DNA of 64,000 nucleotides, from assembly GCA_038329845.1 (NCBI GenBank), contig JBBQNJ010000014.1:9202-73201 (forward strand), read 5' to 3'. A model generated the notes under the pieces. The model was not told the origin of the DNA. It did no database searches and saw only the letters and a program-made list of their open reading frames with translations. This DNA is from JBBQNJ01 sp038329845. Its GTDB lineage: Bacteria > Planctomycetota > Phycisphaerae > Tepidisphaerales > Tepidisphaeraceae. This document shows, piece by piece, positions 41,929-51,124 of the stretch. The first letter of the stretch is position 1. Every line of letters starts with the position of its first letter. The position numbers and the translations under genes are program-made.

Positions 41929-42933
41929 ATGACCGACGCCTATCAAAGTGTGCTGAACGAACTGAGTCGCGCCCGCCGAGTGCTGCTGACCACCCATGTG
42001 CGCCCCGATGGCGATGCGGTGGGTTCCTGTGCCGCGATGGCCCTTGCCATGCGAAGCCGCGAAATCGAGGCGCAGGTGCTGCTATTAAGCCACCTGCCGA
42101 GCAAATACGCCTTTGTCTTCTCGGAATATGACATTCCCCATGTCGATGCCGAATCCCAATGGCCCGACACGCTGGATCTCGATTACTATGACGCGCTGCT
42201 GGTGCTGGACACCGGAACCTGGTCGCAACTGCCGCAACTGCGCCATCGCGTCGAGAAATGGCCCAAGCCCAAGATCGTGGTCGATCATCATCTGACCCAG
42301 GAATCCTGGGCCGATGTGAAACTCGTGGTGACCGAGGCGGCGGCGGCGGACGAGATCGTCGCCGAGCTGCTCGACGCCTGGGGCGTGACGTTCGACCCGG
42401 CGATCGCCACGGCCCTGTGGCTGGCGATCGCCAGCGACACCGGGTGGTTTCAGTTCTCCAACACTCGACCCTTCACATTCCGGCTGGCGGCGAGGCTGAT
42501 GGAGGCGGGAGTCGATGTCGATCGGCTCTATCAGCGCTTGTACCAAAACCAGCGAGCCGAGCGGGTGGCGCTTCAGGCCCGGGCGATGCAGTCGCTGCGA
42601 TTGCTCGCCGGCGGGCGACTGGCGACGATGACCGTCGCTCGCCAGGACTTCATCCAGACCGGCGCCGCGGTGCCCGAGACCGAGAATCTGATCAACATTC
42701 CCCTGCAGATCGCCACGGTGGAAGTCTCGATCCTCATCACCGAGCCGCTCGAGGCCGGACCGGTGCGGATCAGCCTGCGCAGCAAAGGCGCCGTGGATGT
42801 AGCGCGATTCGCCGAGCAGTTCGGGGGCGGCGGTCACGCCCGCGCCGCGGGGCTGAAGATCGACGGCGATCTGGAAATGGCCGCGGCCCGAGTCATCACC
42901 GCGATGGAGACGATGCTCACCAGCACCCAGTGA
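41929..42933 (+). CDS. DHH/DHHA1 phosphoesterase (NrnA-like)
   Basis: A 334-residue enzyme with the DHH motifs: HVRPDGDAVGS (His23, Asp27, Asp29), VLDTG (Asp94), VVDHHLT (Asp119-His120-His121), IASDTGWFQF and the DHHA1 element GGGGHARAAG. NrnA-type enzymes degrade oligoribonucleotides and 3'-phosphoadenosine 5'-phosphate. The TTG start 12 codons upstream is not preferred. The stop codon lies inside a tandem repeat. Confidence 0.9.
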   Translation: MTDAYQSVLNELSRARRVLLTTHVRPDGDAVGSCAAMALAMRSREIEAQVLLLSHLPSKYAFVFSEYDIPHVDAESQWPDTLDLDYYDALLVLDTGTWSQLPQLRHRVEKWPKPKIVVDHHLTQESWADVKLVVTEAAAADEIVAELLDAWGVTFDPAIATALWLAIASDTGWFQFSNTRPFTFRLAARLMEAGVDVDRLYQRLYQNQRAERVALQARAMQSLRLLAGGRLATMTVARQDFIQTGAAVPETENLINIPLQIATVEVSILITEPLEAGPVRISLRSKGAVDVARFAEQFGGGGHARAAGLKIDGDLEMAAARVITAMETMLTSTQ

Positions 42934-43098
42934 GCCGCGACGGCTACAGGTTTTCGCCGTGACGCAACGGGCCAACGGGCGAGTAAATCTGAGAGGCACA
43001 GTGAGCCGCGACGGCTACAGGTTTTCGCCGTGACGCAACGGGCCGACGGACCAAATCTGACGGGCACAGTGAGTCGCGACGGCTACAGGTTTTCGGCG
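42928..43098 (+). repeat. ~70-bp tandem repeat between converging genes
   Basis: The core CAGTGAGCCGCGACGGCTAC starts at 42928, 42999 and 43067 (periods 71 and 68, with one substitution in the last). The first copy holds the stop of the DHH gene, the last the stop of the mutarotase gene. Each core contains the hairpin AGCCG-CGA-CGGCT. Confidence 0.85.
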
Positions 43099-44009
43099 GT
43101 GATCCGCGCCCGCATCAGGTGGGTCTGTCCCGGGGCCAGTTCGATCGCGTTGTCCACGACGTTGGCGGTCTCGATGCAGAGCATTTTCGGCCATTCCTCA
43201 TCGCCGAAATCGCTCAGCGCCTTGCTCTTAGCGATCCACGGATTCCACACCACGGTGGTGCCGGAGCCTTCCTTACCGACGCGGATTCGGCGGTTCATCG
43301 CCGGATCATGGACGACACACTCATCCTGTGTGCCGAGATAAACCCGATCGGTTTCGCCGGCGATGCGGAGCGAAGAATCCTTCTGTCGCTTTCGCGCCTG
43401 GTTGTCGGTCTTGTCGATGTACTCGATGTCGGACAATCCCTCGATCTCGACATTTCTCACATCGCCCACCGCCAGATAGGTGTGCAGGGCCTCCTCGAAA
43501 GTGAACGAGCGCTGACAGGTGTTTTGCACCTGCAACGACAATCCCAGCGACGCCCCGACCGTCACGCTGTATCGCAGCGAAAAATCGTGGGGCCACAGAT
43601 CGCGGGTCTCGGCATCGGATGCCAGCGTGAAACAGGCCACCACCCCATCGGGACTGATGCGCACCGATTCGACGCTCCATTTCCGCGTCCTCGCAAGCCC
43701 GTGCAACGGCGCCGAGGGATGGCCGCTGCGCGGACCGAACCAGGGGAAGATCACGGGAACGCCCCCGCGGATGGGCGTTTCGCGATTGAACTCGCTGCAA
43801 GCGCTGGTGAACAACAACGGCGGCGAATCGTGACGCCGGTAGTGTGTCACATGCGCCCCATGCAGATAGATGTCGGCCTGGGCCGTGGGAAAATCAACGT
43901 TCAGCCGCACCAGTCCCCCTTCCCCCGGCTCAAACCGCGCCATGCCCGCCAACGCGAATTGTCGATTCAACTGTTCGATCACCTCGTCGTTATGAGATTC
44001 ATGCATCAT
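43083..44009 (-). CDS. D-hexose-6-phosphate mutarotase
   Basis: A 308-residue aldose-1-epimerase-superfamily enzyme of the YeaD type. It has the DIYLHGAHVTHY strand, RGGVPVIFPWFG (phosphate-binding Arg region), the catalytic His in LHGLARTRKW and the Glu in MLCIETANV. It interconverts alpha and beta anomers of glucose 6-phosphate or galactose 6-phosphate. The start is taken at MMHESH (44009). It stands alone next to a MITE. Confidence 0.88.
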   Translation of the reverse strand: MMHESHNDEVIEQLNRQFALAGMARFEPGEGGLVRLNVDFPTAQADIYLHGAHVTHYRRHDSPPLLFTSACSEFNRETPIRGGVPVIFPWFGPRSGHPSAPLHGLARTRKWSVESVRISPDGVVACFTLASDAETRDLWPHDFSLRYSVTVGASLGLSLQVQNTCQRSFTFEEALHTYLAVGDVRNVEIEGLSDIEYIDKTDNQARKRQKDSSLRIAGETDRVYLGTQDECVVHDPAMNRRIRVGKEGSGTTVVWNPWIAKSKALSDFGDEEWPKMLCIETANVVDNAIELAPGQTHLMRARITAENL

Positions 44010-44126
44010 AAGACGGTCTATCCTACCGCCTCGGTGAGCGCGTGAGAACGGAGAGAACGGCCACGCCCCCCCCAAAAAATGGGGACGCGCCATGGATGTC
44101 GCCTCTTGTGTGGCCGCAAGAAAAGG

Positions 44127-44248
44127 TGGATGTCACGAATGCCATTCACTTAAGGTGAAAACGTCTGGCAAAATCGGCCGTATCGGGCGAGTACGGCAGT
44201 TGAGTTCGCCAACTTTGGCCCTTAAGTGAATGGCATTCTGGATGTCAC
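44127..44248. mobile_element. 102-bp MITE with 10-bp target duplication
   Basis: The element spans 44137-44238 with perfect 19-bp terminal inverted repeats (GAATGCCATTCACTTAAGG). It is bounded on both sides by TGGATGTCAC (44127-44136 and 44239-44248). It encodes nothing. The size of the duplication and the termini fit mobilisation by an IS4-type transposase in trans (inference). It occupies most of the gap 44010-44324. Confidence 0.88.
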
Positions 44249-44324
44249 CGTTATTGGGTCTCTTCAAGCCGCATCTACAGATTCTCCGTAAGGTTGAGTG
44301 CAGCCGGTGTCATATATCGTCCGG

Positions 44325-45335
44325 CTATGGCAGCGTCTGGAAACGATAAGCACGCCTCCATGTCGCGTTGGTGCCCGGATCAAGTTTCAGTTCGATGAAT
44401 TGTTCCGGACTGACGTACTGCGCACGGGCGTGAATTGCGGTACGAATGGACGGCTGCGACGTTTCGCATATGACGGCGAGCTTCGCATCTGTTTGCTGCA
44501 AGGTGCAGATGTTCTGGCCGCGGTATTCGGCAGGATACGGAACAACCATATTGACCCATTTGGGAATGAGCTTATCAAAGAAAATATCCCGGCCGACCTG
44601 TCTCTCCTGCGATTCCAATCCAGTAGCCGCGAAATCATAGGGGAAACTCAATACATAGCCCGGCCCCACGTCGTGATTGTCAAATCGGAAAAAATTATGA
44701 ATGTACTGACGGGTGGCAAATGGTTTCTGACCCATATTGATAAGCTTCCACTCGACGATAAGGTTCTCGTCCTTGCACAGGACATCGGCTCGCAAATCGT
44801 AGGCGTACCCGTTGGTCCCAGAACATATCTGGCGAAAGTCCGCCCGATCATCATGCCACTGTACCGTAGTGTTGGCGAGGGCGATGGGGGCGGGCTCTTG
44901 GAACAACGAGTAGCGTTCTTGTTTTCGCAGCACGCCTACACCGATCTTGACGAAACCTTCCCCGACCTTCGCTTCGTTGTAGCCTGGTGGCATCCAAGTA
45001 TCGGGGTCACATGTTGCCACCAGATCAAATTCCGCGGGCAATCCGCCATGGTCGGCGATCGGGTCGTGTTCGATCGGACAGAACATAAATGAATGCCCAT
45101 CACATTTCACGCTGAGCACGGCGGCTACAGGCGAAAATCGCACCCCGTGGTTGTAGCGATGGGGGTCGTTGGGATCCATCACTTCGACAATCAGTTGACT
45201 GCTTCGGAGTATGTGCGTGGTATTATGGGATACCGCTGTTGTCGTCGGCATGGGCTGGTCGGCAAGACATCCCTTGGTTATACCAAATACACAGACCATC
45301 GCCGCTGCTCCAAGCCGCATCCCAAGATAACGCAT
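44325..45335 (-). CDS. Secreted protein, possibly mutarotase-like
   Basis: A 336-residue protein with a signal peptide (GMRLGAAAMVCVFGITKGCL), then a beta-sandwich of the type seen in galactose mutarotase-like proteins (MDPNDPHRYNHGVRFSPVAA, VGEGFVKIGVGVLRK, TRQYIHNFFRFDNHDVGPGY). It is the last gene of the cassette 2 operon, and its base composition is lower in G+C than its surroundings. Substrate unknown. Confidence 0.7.
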   Translation of the reverse strand: MRYLGMRLGAAAMVCVFGITKGCLADQPMPTTTAVSHNTTHILRSSQLIVEVMDPNDPHRYNHGVRFSPVAAVLSVKCDGHSFMFCPIEHDPIADHGGLPAEFDLVATCDPDTWMPPGYNEAKVGEGFVKIGVGVLRKQERYSLFQEPAPIALANTTVQWHDDRADFRQICSGTNGYAYDLRADVLCKDENLIVEWKLINMGQKPFATRQYIHNFFRFDNHDVGPGYVLSFPYDFAATGLESQERQVGRDIFFDKLIPKWVNMVVPYPAEYRGQNICTLQQTDAKLAVICETSQPSIRTAIHARAQYVSPEQFIELKLDPGTNATWRRAYRFQTLP

Positions 45336-45452
45336 TGGCTCAGGTTCCTTTCATATAGGCTTCGATGACGTCCGATGGCGGACTGATGCCAGACCGGGTT
45401 GTATTTCTCTGGCGATATAGCTCTGTCACCTTTGCCAATCGCTTTTCGACGA

Positions 45453-48400
45453 TCACTCGGTTGGCTTGGGAGCAACACGGACGACGAAGAATCGGTCCAC
45501 ATAAACATACTTGCTTTTCGGGCCGCCACGAATGAATGTAACCACCTGATCGTCTTGGTTGTAGCGGTATGGACCACCGGGGGCCTTGATAAGTGTATAG
45601 CCACCGTCCTTCAATTGGCTCATTTTGATATTCGTGCCGCCGTCCTGTGGAGGCATGGTGCCGATCCCCAGTGCGACATCGTTGGGATCTGCGTCATTTG
45701 CGTCCACGCGCACCTCCGCATAAATATCCCAAAGCCCTTCCTCGGGCAGTTTGTGGTGCTTGAGTTGGATTAACGGTGCCATCTGGTGGCCGTCCAAGCG
45801 GGCTGCCGCGCCGTCGGACGCCGTGCTGTCAGCTACAACGATGGTGCTGGCATAGTATCGGTTAAAGCCGATTTCCTGAATCTCTCTCCAGGCGGATTTC
45901 GGCAGACCACCGACCAACTTCGGTGGTGTCGAGTCCTTGCGATCAATAGCTATAATTCCGGCCAACTCCGCCATGGTGCCATCCTGCCGATACTGTGTGA
46001 AGCCCTCGTCTTTAATCGTCTGGTTGAAACGGTCCAGCCGGTTAGCGAAGTCGACGTTGAACTGGACGTGACGACTGGCGGCCTGATGCTGATATTCCTT
46101 CCGCCGTACCAGTATCACATAGTCCACACATACCCGGACTTCCAGCACATGCTTGAGGAATACGGGATCGGCCACTACCGCGGCTTGGGCCGTTTCCATC
46201 AAGGCGTCGGCCTGGGTCGCGAAATCCAGGTTCAGCATCGCACTGTCGATATTGGTCTTTTCCCAGATTGGCGCGTGCGTTTTGGCCGACTCGTCGTGCA
46301 TCAGGTCGATGTATTGTCGGATATATTTCCCGGCGGGACCATAATAGTCATCACAGTATTCCGCGATAGCTGCTTTATAGTCCGTGCCTGGATCCCACAG
46401 CATCCGGCCCATGATCCAGACGCGTAAGGATGCGAACTCTCCATCCTTGGTGTTCCAGCTTCCCTCGGCAAAGTAGCCGTGAATATGCGCCAACGTTGCC
46501 AGCCAACGAATGGTTTCGCAGATGGGATAGATATTCGGCGTCGGCTGGATGTAACCGTTAAAGTTGGTGATGTGATCCCAAATAAGGATGTGCTTGGCAA
46601 TGGTATTCCATCCCTCGATGTCCTTGCCCAGTTTTACGTTCCGTCCGATGAAGAGCGGCGTGCTGTAGTCTAGTTGGATGGTCATGGGGAAGACCCGCAG
46701 TCCATCGGGAACAGTCATGCCTGTGGGTGGGGTAAAACCCCAGTGATAGGCATTGAACGCGATCTTCGCCCCGGGCAGAACCTTGCGAACGCGCTGGAGC
46801 ACGTCACCGACCATATCCAGCTGAGCCGCCGAGGGTACTCCGCCATGATTCTTAGCAAACGCCGCGCTGGCTGGATCGGTGTCCCAACCCCAGTCATTGT
46901 CCATCAGGCCAAACCAGTAATTCTGATAGTCATCAACGCGCTTCAACCTCTTGATGACGGCATCTGCAAGGGCTTGACGGACGCCCGGGTTCATCATCGC
47001 AATCTGTCCGCCGTAGTACCAATCCGGATGCGGCCCTTGAAATTGGGCAGGAGGCACCAGCTCGAAAAAGCTTCCAACCAGGCCCGGGCGTTGCCAGGTG
47101 CTATCCCAGTGGTTGATTTCCGGCGGCGAGTTCACACTATACGCACCGTGGGAGTTGCCGTTGAGCAGATTGTGGGCCGCAAAGCGTTTGTTCTGGCCTT
47201 CGGCGCTGAGAATCTGGCGGAACGCAAATCGTGGAACCTGGGTTTCACGCACCGCCGCGATGGCCAGCGTCTTGGAAGCGGGCACATAGGTATAATCGGG
47301 GCTTAGCCACTTCACGCCCAGTTTGTGGTCCAGGAACCAGTTGACACCATACATCGTTGCCCCGGATGTCGCTCCGGCGATCACGATATGCGGGCCAACA
47401 GTGCGAATGACAAACCCGTCTTCGCCAAGCTCCGCGTAGGGAATATTCGGGCAGAGCTTCTGAGTCAGTGCGCTGTCCCGTCCGACAATCAGCAGAGGTC
47501 CGGCGGTGGGATGCTCATCATGGGATAACGCCGCCGCCGAAGCGGCGCTGATCTTGCCCAGGTAATCGTTCAGTTCCTTGGCCGCGTTCAGCGTCAACAG
47601 ATCCGCGTGCGTTGCGACATGCACTTGATACTCGATGGTTCCGTCCTCGATCAAGGTCAGCTTAGCCGGGGTCGGCTGGGCCGCGGCCACCAGGAGCACA
47701 TTGATTGCCGCCGCCGCGTCCGCCGCCGCCAGCGGCGGGGAGAGTAGTTTCGCCGAGAGCTGCGCGCCCAACAATGCGCCAGCCGTGGTGGCCGGCTCAT
47801 CCGTTGGCTCCACCTTGATGTCATCAAAGTACGCCGCTCCGGCAGAAACCGTTTTCTTACGCAGGTAAATCAAAAGCTGATCCGCGTTCTTCGGCGGTTC
47901 CACCACCGCGGAAACCGTTTTCCACTCCTGTGTGCCACCGCTCACAAACAGTGCCTGCTCCGTGCGCCCCCCAAGATTCACCTGCACCGGACCATACCAG
48001 GCGGCCCCCACCCCGTTGCCGCGATAGCTGACCTGCACATAGATCGAGCCGTCGGGAGCTTCGTCGCCGCGCAGCTTCATGGATATCTTGTAGCGCTTAC
48101 CGCCTTGCAGCGGAATCTTGTCCTGGCACACATACTCCGAAGTCAGCTTAAGGCACGCTTCGCCCTCGGCCGCGCCATCCTTCACGACGCTGGCCGTGTG
48201 ACCATCAAAACCAGCCCCCCACCAGTTGGCGTTGCCCTTTTCAAAACCGCCGTTGAGGACGGTCTCTTTGCGCGCTCCGGTGCCATGCTGTGTCGCCGGC
48301 GTGACCGCATCATCCGTAGGTTCGCATTTGATATCATCAAAATAGCCCGCGCCGACATCGCCATTCCTGCGAAGATAGAACAGAATTTGGTCGGCGCTCG

Positions 48401-48875
48401 GCGGGGCTTCAACGACTACGGAAAATGTCTTCCACGCATGTGTGCCGCCGGTAGCGAACAAAATCTTTTCCGAACCAGAGCCGGTGTCCACCTCCGCCGG
48501 ACCGTACCATTGAATCGTCAGCCCGGGTCCGCGATAACTGAACTGCACATAGATGGAGCTCTCGGGAGCGCCGTCGCTGCGCACCTTCATGGATATCTTG
48601 TATCGCTTGCCGCCTTGCACCGTGATCTTGTCCTGGCAGATCCACTCCGCACCCAGTTTCAGGCAGTCCGTACCTTCGGGCGCAGCTTCCTTCACAACGG
48701 TGGCGGTGCCCTTCTCAAACCCCGGCCCCCACCAATTTGCCTTGCCCTGTTCAAAACCGCCGTTGATCACACTACCCAGCGCAGCCGCGCTGCTGGTGTG
48801 TACCGCCCCGAAAAGGCCGAGGAACGCCATCGCCATCCCGCCCAACAAAATGCGCCATGATTTATGCAAAGTCAT
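45453..48875 (-). CDS. Secreted DUF4838 protein with two tandem CBM-like domains
   Basis: A 1140-residue protein. After a signal peptide come two homologous beta-sandwich modules (residues ~35-190, VINGGFEQGKANWWGPGFE, and ~205-360, VLNGGFEKGNANWWGAGFD), both ending FDDIK plus EPTD. Next is a GH67-N-like domain (~420-560, ELNDYLGKISAAS, LLIVGRDSA) and a DUF4838 catalytic-like region (WYYGGQIAMMNPGVR, YWFGLMDNDWGWDTDPAS). A final domain of ~170 residues may bind glycans. DUF4838 proteins are probably glycoside hydrolases acting on uronate-containing glycans. ATG 48875 gives a regular signal peptide. Confidence 0.82.
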   Translation of the reverse strand: MTLHKSWRILLGGMAMAFLGLFGAVHTSSAAALGSVINGGFEQGKANWWGPGFEKGTATVVKEAAPEGTDCLKLGAEWICQDKITVQGGKRYKISMKVRSDGAPESSIYVQFSYRGPGLTIQWYGPAEVDTGSGSEKILFATGGTHAWKTFSVVVEAPPSADQILFYLRRNGDVGAGYFDDIKCEPTDDAVTPATQHGTGARKETVLNGGFEKGNANWWGAGFDGHTASVVKDGAAEGEACLKLTSEYVCQDKIPLQGGKRYKISMKLRGDEAPDGSIYVQVSYRGNGVGAAWYGPVQVNLGGRTEQALFVSGGTQEWKTVSAVVEPPKNADQLLIYLRKKTVSAGAAYFDDIKVEPTDEPATTAGALLGAQLSAKLLSPPLAAADAAAAINVLLVAAAQPTPAKLTLIEDGTIEYQVHVATHADLLTLNAAKELNDYLGKISAASAAALSHDEHPTAGPLLIVGRDSALTQKLCPNIPYAELGEDGFVIRTVGPHIVIAGATSGATMYGVNWFLDHKLGVKWLSPDYTYVPASKTLAIAAVRETQVPRFAFRQILSAEGQNKRFAAHNLLNGNSHGAYSVNSPPEINHWDSTWQRPGLVGSFFELVPPAQFQGPHPDWYYGGQIAMMNPGVRQALADAVIKRLKRVDDYQNYWFGLMDNDWGWDTDPASAAFAKNHGGVPSAAQLDMVGDVLQRVRKVLPGAKIAFNAYHWGFTPPTGMTVPDGLRVFPMTIQLDYSTPLFIGRNVKLGKDIEGWNTIAKHILIWDHITNFNGYIQPTPNIYPICETIRWLATLAHIHGYFAEGSWNTKDGEFASLRVWIMGRMLWDPGTDYKAAIAEYCDDYYGPAGKYIRQYIDLMHDESAKTHAPIWEKTNIDSAMLNLDFATQADALMETAQAAVVADPVFLKHVLEVRVCVDYVILVRRKEYQHQAASRHVQFNVDFANRLDRFNQTIKDEGFTQYRQDGTMAELAGIIAIDRKDSTPPKLVGGLPKSAWREIQEIGFNRYYASTIVVADSTASDGAAARLDGHQMAPLIQLKHHKLPEEGLWDIYAEVRVDANDADPNDVALGIGTMPPQDGGTNIKMSQLKDGGYTLIKAPGGPYRYNQDDQVVTFIRGGPKSKYVYVDRFFVVRVAPKPTE

Positions 48876-48906
48876 CTGGGGTTGTCCTAGATTACAAGAC
48901 AAAGAC

Positions 48907-49752
48907 TTAGTAATTCGCCGGGGTCACGTGCAGAGGGTCATTGGTGAGAAATGGGAAGAACAATCTCTGCGGCAAGCTCCCCTGTTTAATCAACGTCCAG
49001 CCCGCATAGGTATCCCGCACGCCCCAGACGACATGCCCGTCCAGAAATAGCGCATTGGCACCACCGTCATGGCGGGTCCCGATCCGTTCGCCGTAAGGCA
49101 CACAACTAATAACATATTGACCTGACCAGTTGGATGCCGCGGGGTTGAACGGATAGATTTCGCTTTGTTCTTGAGAATCGCCATACATGATCGTCTCGGA
49201 GGCGCGCTTGAAATTCACCAACTTCGTGCGGCGGTCCCCCAGACTGTTCCCCAAGGCGCGGAAGTTATAGCCGTAGCTCTGATGGCTGGTGTCGGCGGTC
49301 AGGGTCCAGTCGACTGGCGTGGTAGGGACAGGCGTGTTGTTCCACCAATAGACCCGCATGGGGGTATGGTCCGGGTTGGCCGGGCAGACAACTACTTTGG
49401 CTGAAGGAAGGTACGCGGGCAGGAGCATCTCAAGAGGCCACGTTGGTCGAATCTGCCCATTGCCCGTGTTGTCCCGCGCTGGAAACGACTTGAATTCCTG
49501 CTCATACATCAGCGTCGCCAGCCCGATCTGGCGCAGATTACTGGCGCAGACAACGGTTTGCGCCGAGCGTCTGGCCTTAGTAAGCGCCGGCAGCAGGATT
49601 GAGATAAGCATCGCTATGATGCCTATGACAACAAGAAGTTCCACCAAGGTGAAGCCAGCGGATCGCCCCCGACACTGGCCGGTGCAGCGCCAGGAGATGC
49701 TGCGGGTCGTTGCTGATTCACGGTATCCGCCAAGGGATGCAATAGCGTTCAT
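48907..49752 (-). CDS. H-x9-DG-type secreted pseudopilin (cassette 2)
   Basis: A 281-residue protein with an N-terminal leader ending in RSAG, then FTLVELLVVIGIIAMLISIL, and the C-terminal RHDGGANALFLDGHV that fits H-x9-D-G exactly. The ATG at 49752 follows GAGGTG. The product should be cleaved by a prepilin peptidase and built into a pseudopilus or kept at the surface. It lies between the PEP-CTERM gene and the DUF4838 gene. Confidence 0.9.
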   Translation of the reverse strand: MNAIASLGGYRESATTRSISWRCTGQCRGRSAGFTLVELLVVIGIIAMLISILLPALTKARRSAQTVVCASNLRQIGLATLMYEQEFKSFPARDNTGNGQIRPTWPLEMLLPAYLPSAKVVVCPANPDHTPMRVYWWNNTPVPTTPVDWTLTADTSHQSYGYNFRALGNSLGDRRTKLVNFKRASETIMYGDSQEQSEIYPFNPAASNWSGQYVISCVPYGERIGTRHDGGANALFLDGHVVWGVRDTYAGWTLIKQGSLPQRLFFPFLTNDPLHVTPANY

Positions 49753-50033
49753 GATGTCACCTCTACAAACTGTGTCATTCATCTAAGTTCCATCGCCTAC
49801 TCTCCCTTGGGAGGTATGTTCCCACAGGGAGCTCAACCAAAGCAACGCCGCCAGCCACCCGCTCCCCTCAGATTGGGAGCCCAAACCAATCAAAACATAC
49901 CGACACCCCACCAAGCCCACTCACCCGTTTACAACCGTTGCCGCCCGGCAGCAATTGCACGCCGCCGATGCGGCAACGGCCATTAAGCCCCCAACGTCCG
50001 ATGCGATTATTCAGGCATCGGAGCAACCGACAA

Positions 50034-50975
50034 TCATGCCCGACGCCGGCGAATCAGCAGGCCGCCCGCCGCCAGCGCCAGGAGGGCCAGCGAGGCGGGT
50101 TCGGGGACCGTGTTGGTGACGTCCGCCAACGTGGTGCCCACGCGGAATTCGTCCAAGGTCTGGGTAATCTTGTTGTTGCCAAAATTCCCGGAGTTTACGC
50201 GGCTAGTGAATGTGCCATTCAGAATACGGGTTCCGCTGGTTACAGTAGCCGTATCCGTGGCCAGCGAGTAGGAGCCAAGCTGACTTTCAACCGCGCCGGC
50301 CGCGTACCAACTATTGTATTGAGCCTGATTCATGACCCACAGACTGGCATTGCCGGGGGTCCCGACGGACAACGCAGTCCCCACATTCGTGAACTTAGAC
50401 AGAACAAGGTAGGTCGTAGCGAGCGATGGATTAAGGGTGGTGCCACCCGAGTCATCCGCTATCCAGCCGTAGTTGACGCCCGGTGCATTTTTGTAACTGT
50501 TGAAATAATTGAAGGCCGTGTTGAGTCCGCCCGCAGTGAGGCGGACATCAGTCCAACCGTTATTATTCGACGCCCACGTACTGCCGCTGAACTGGAGCAG
50601 ATAACTGCTATACACAGTCCCCGTGGCACTGGCGCTGATGGTGGCTTGTAGATTTTCAATGTGGGAGGCGTTGCCTGTCGTTGGGCCGCCAGTCGCATTC
50701 ACCACCGCAGCGCCGCCGGATACGGCATGGAAATTGGTGCCAAAGCTTAGGCCGGTGGTGGTGTACTGGCCGTAACCAGAAGAGCCGGTGTGCGTCGTGG
50801 CGCTTACGGTGTAGTTGCCTGTGAAGCCGATGTCCGACACAGCGACGCCGTTCAAATTGGCCCCGTTGGAAAGGCCAAGGTTGAACGAATCATTGACGAG
50901 AACGGCCGCCTGGCTCGAAGCCGCCGACACCAGTGCAACCAAAGCCGCAAGCGAAAGTTTAGTACATGTTTTCAT
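50034..50975 (-). CDS. PEP-CTERM protein (cassette 2)
   Basis: A 313-residue exported protein with a signal peptide (LSLAALVALVSAASSQAAVL), a beta-rich body similar to LamG/concanavalin folds, and VPEPASLALLALAAGGLLIR followed by Arg residues. GGAGGAG lies seven bases before the ATG at 50975. It follows the cassette 2 regulator after 149 bases. The 281-base gap after it (49753-50033) shows one imperfect hairpin and no gene. Confidence 0.9.
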   Translation of the reverse strand: MKTCTKLSLAALVALVSAASSQAAVLVNDSFNLGLSNGANLNGVAVSDIGFTGNYTVSATTHTGSSGYGQYTTTGLSFGTNFHAVSGGAAVVNATGGPTTGNASHIENLQATISASATGTVYSSYLLQFSGSTWASNNNGWTDVRLTAGGLNTAFNYFNSYKNAPGVNYGWIADDSGGTTLNPSLATTYLVLSKFTNVGTALSVGTPGNASLWVMNQAQYNSWYAAGAVESQLGSYSLATDTATVTSGTRILNGTFTSRVNSGNFGNNKITQTLDEFRVGTTLADVTNTVPEPASLALLALAAGGLLIRRRRA

Positions 50976-51124
50976 GGTCAATTCTCCTCCAAATGGAGTA
51001 AGGGTTAACTGCCTATGGAAATACCTTAACAGCGCGCTATCCCAGGTCTTTAGAACCCGCATCGTACGGACACGAAATACGGTTCGCGTCCGGAAGCTAA
51101 CGTCTTTTCGTCTGAGTTTTCATC

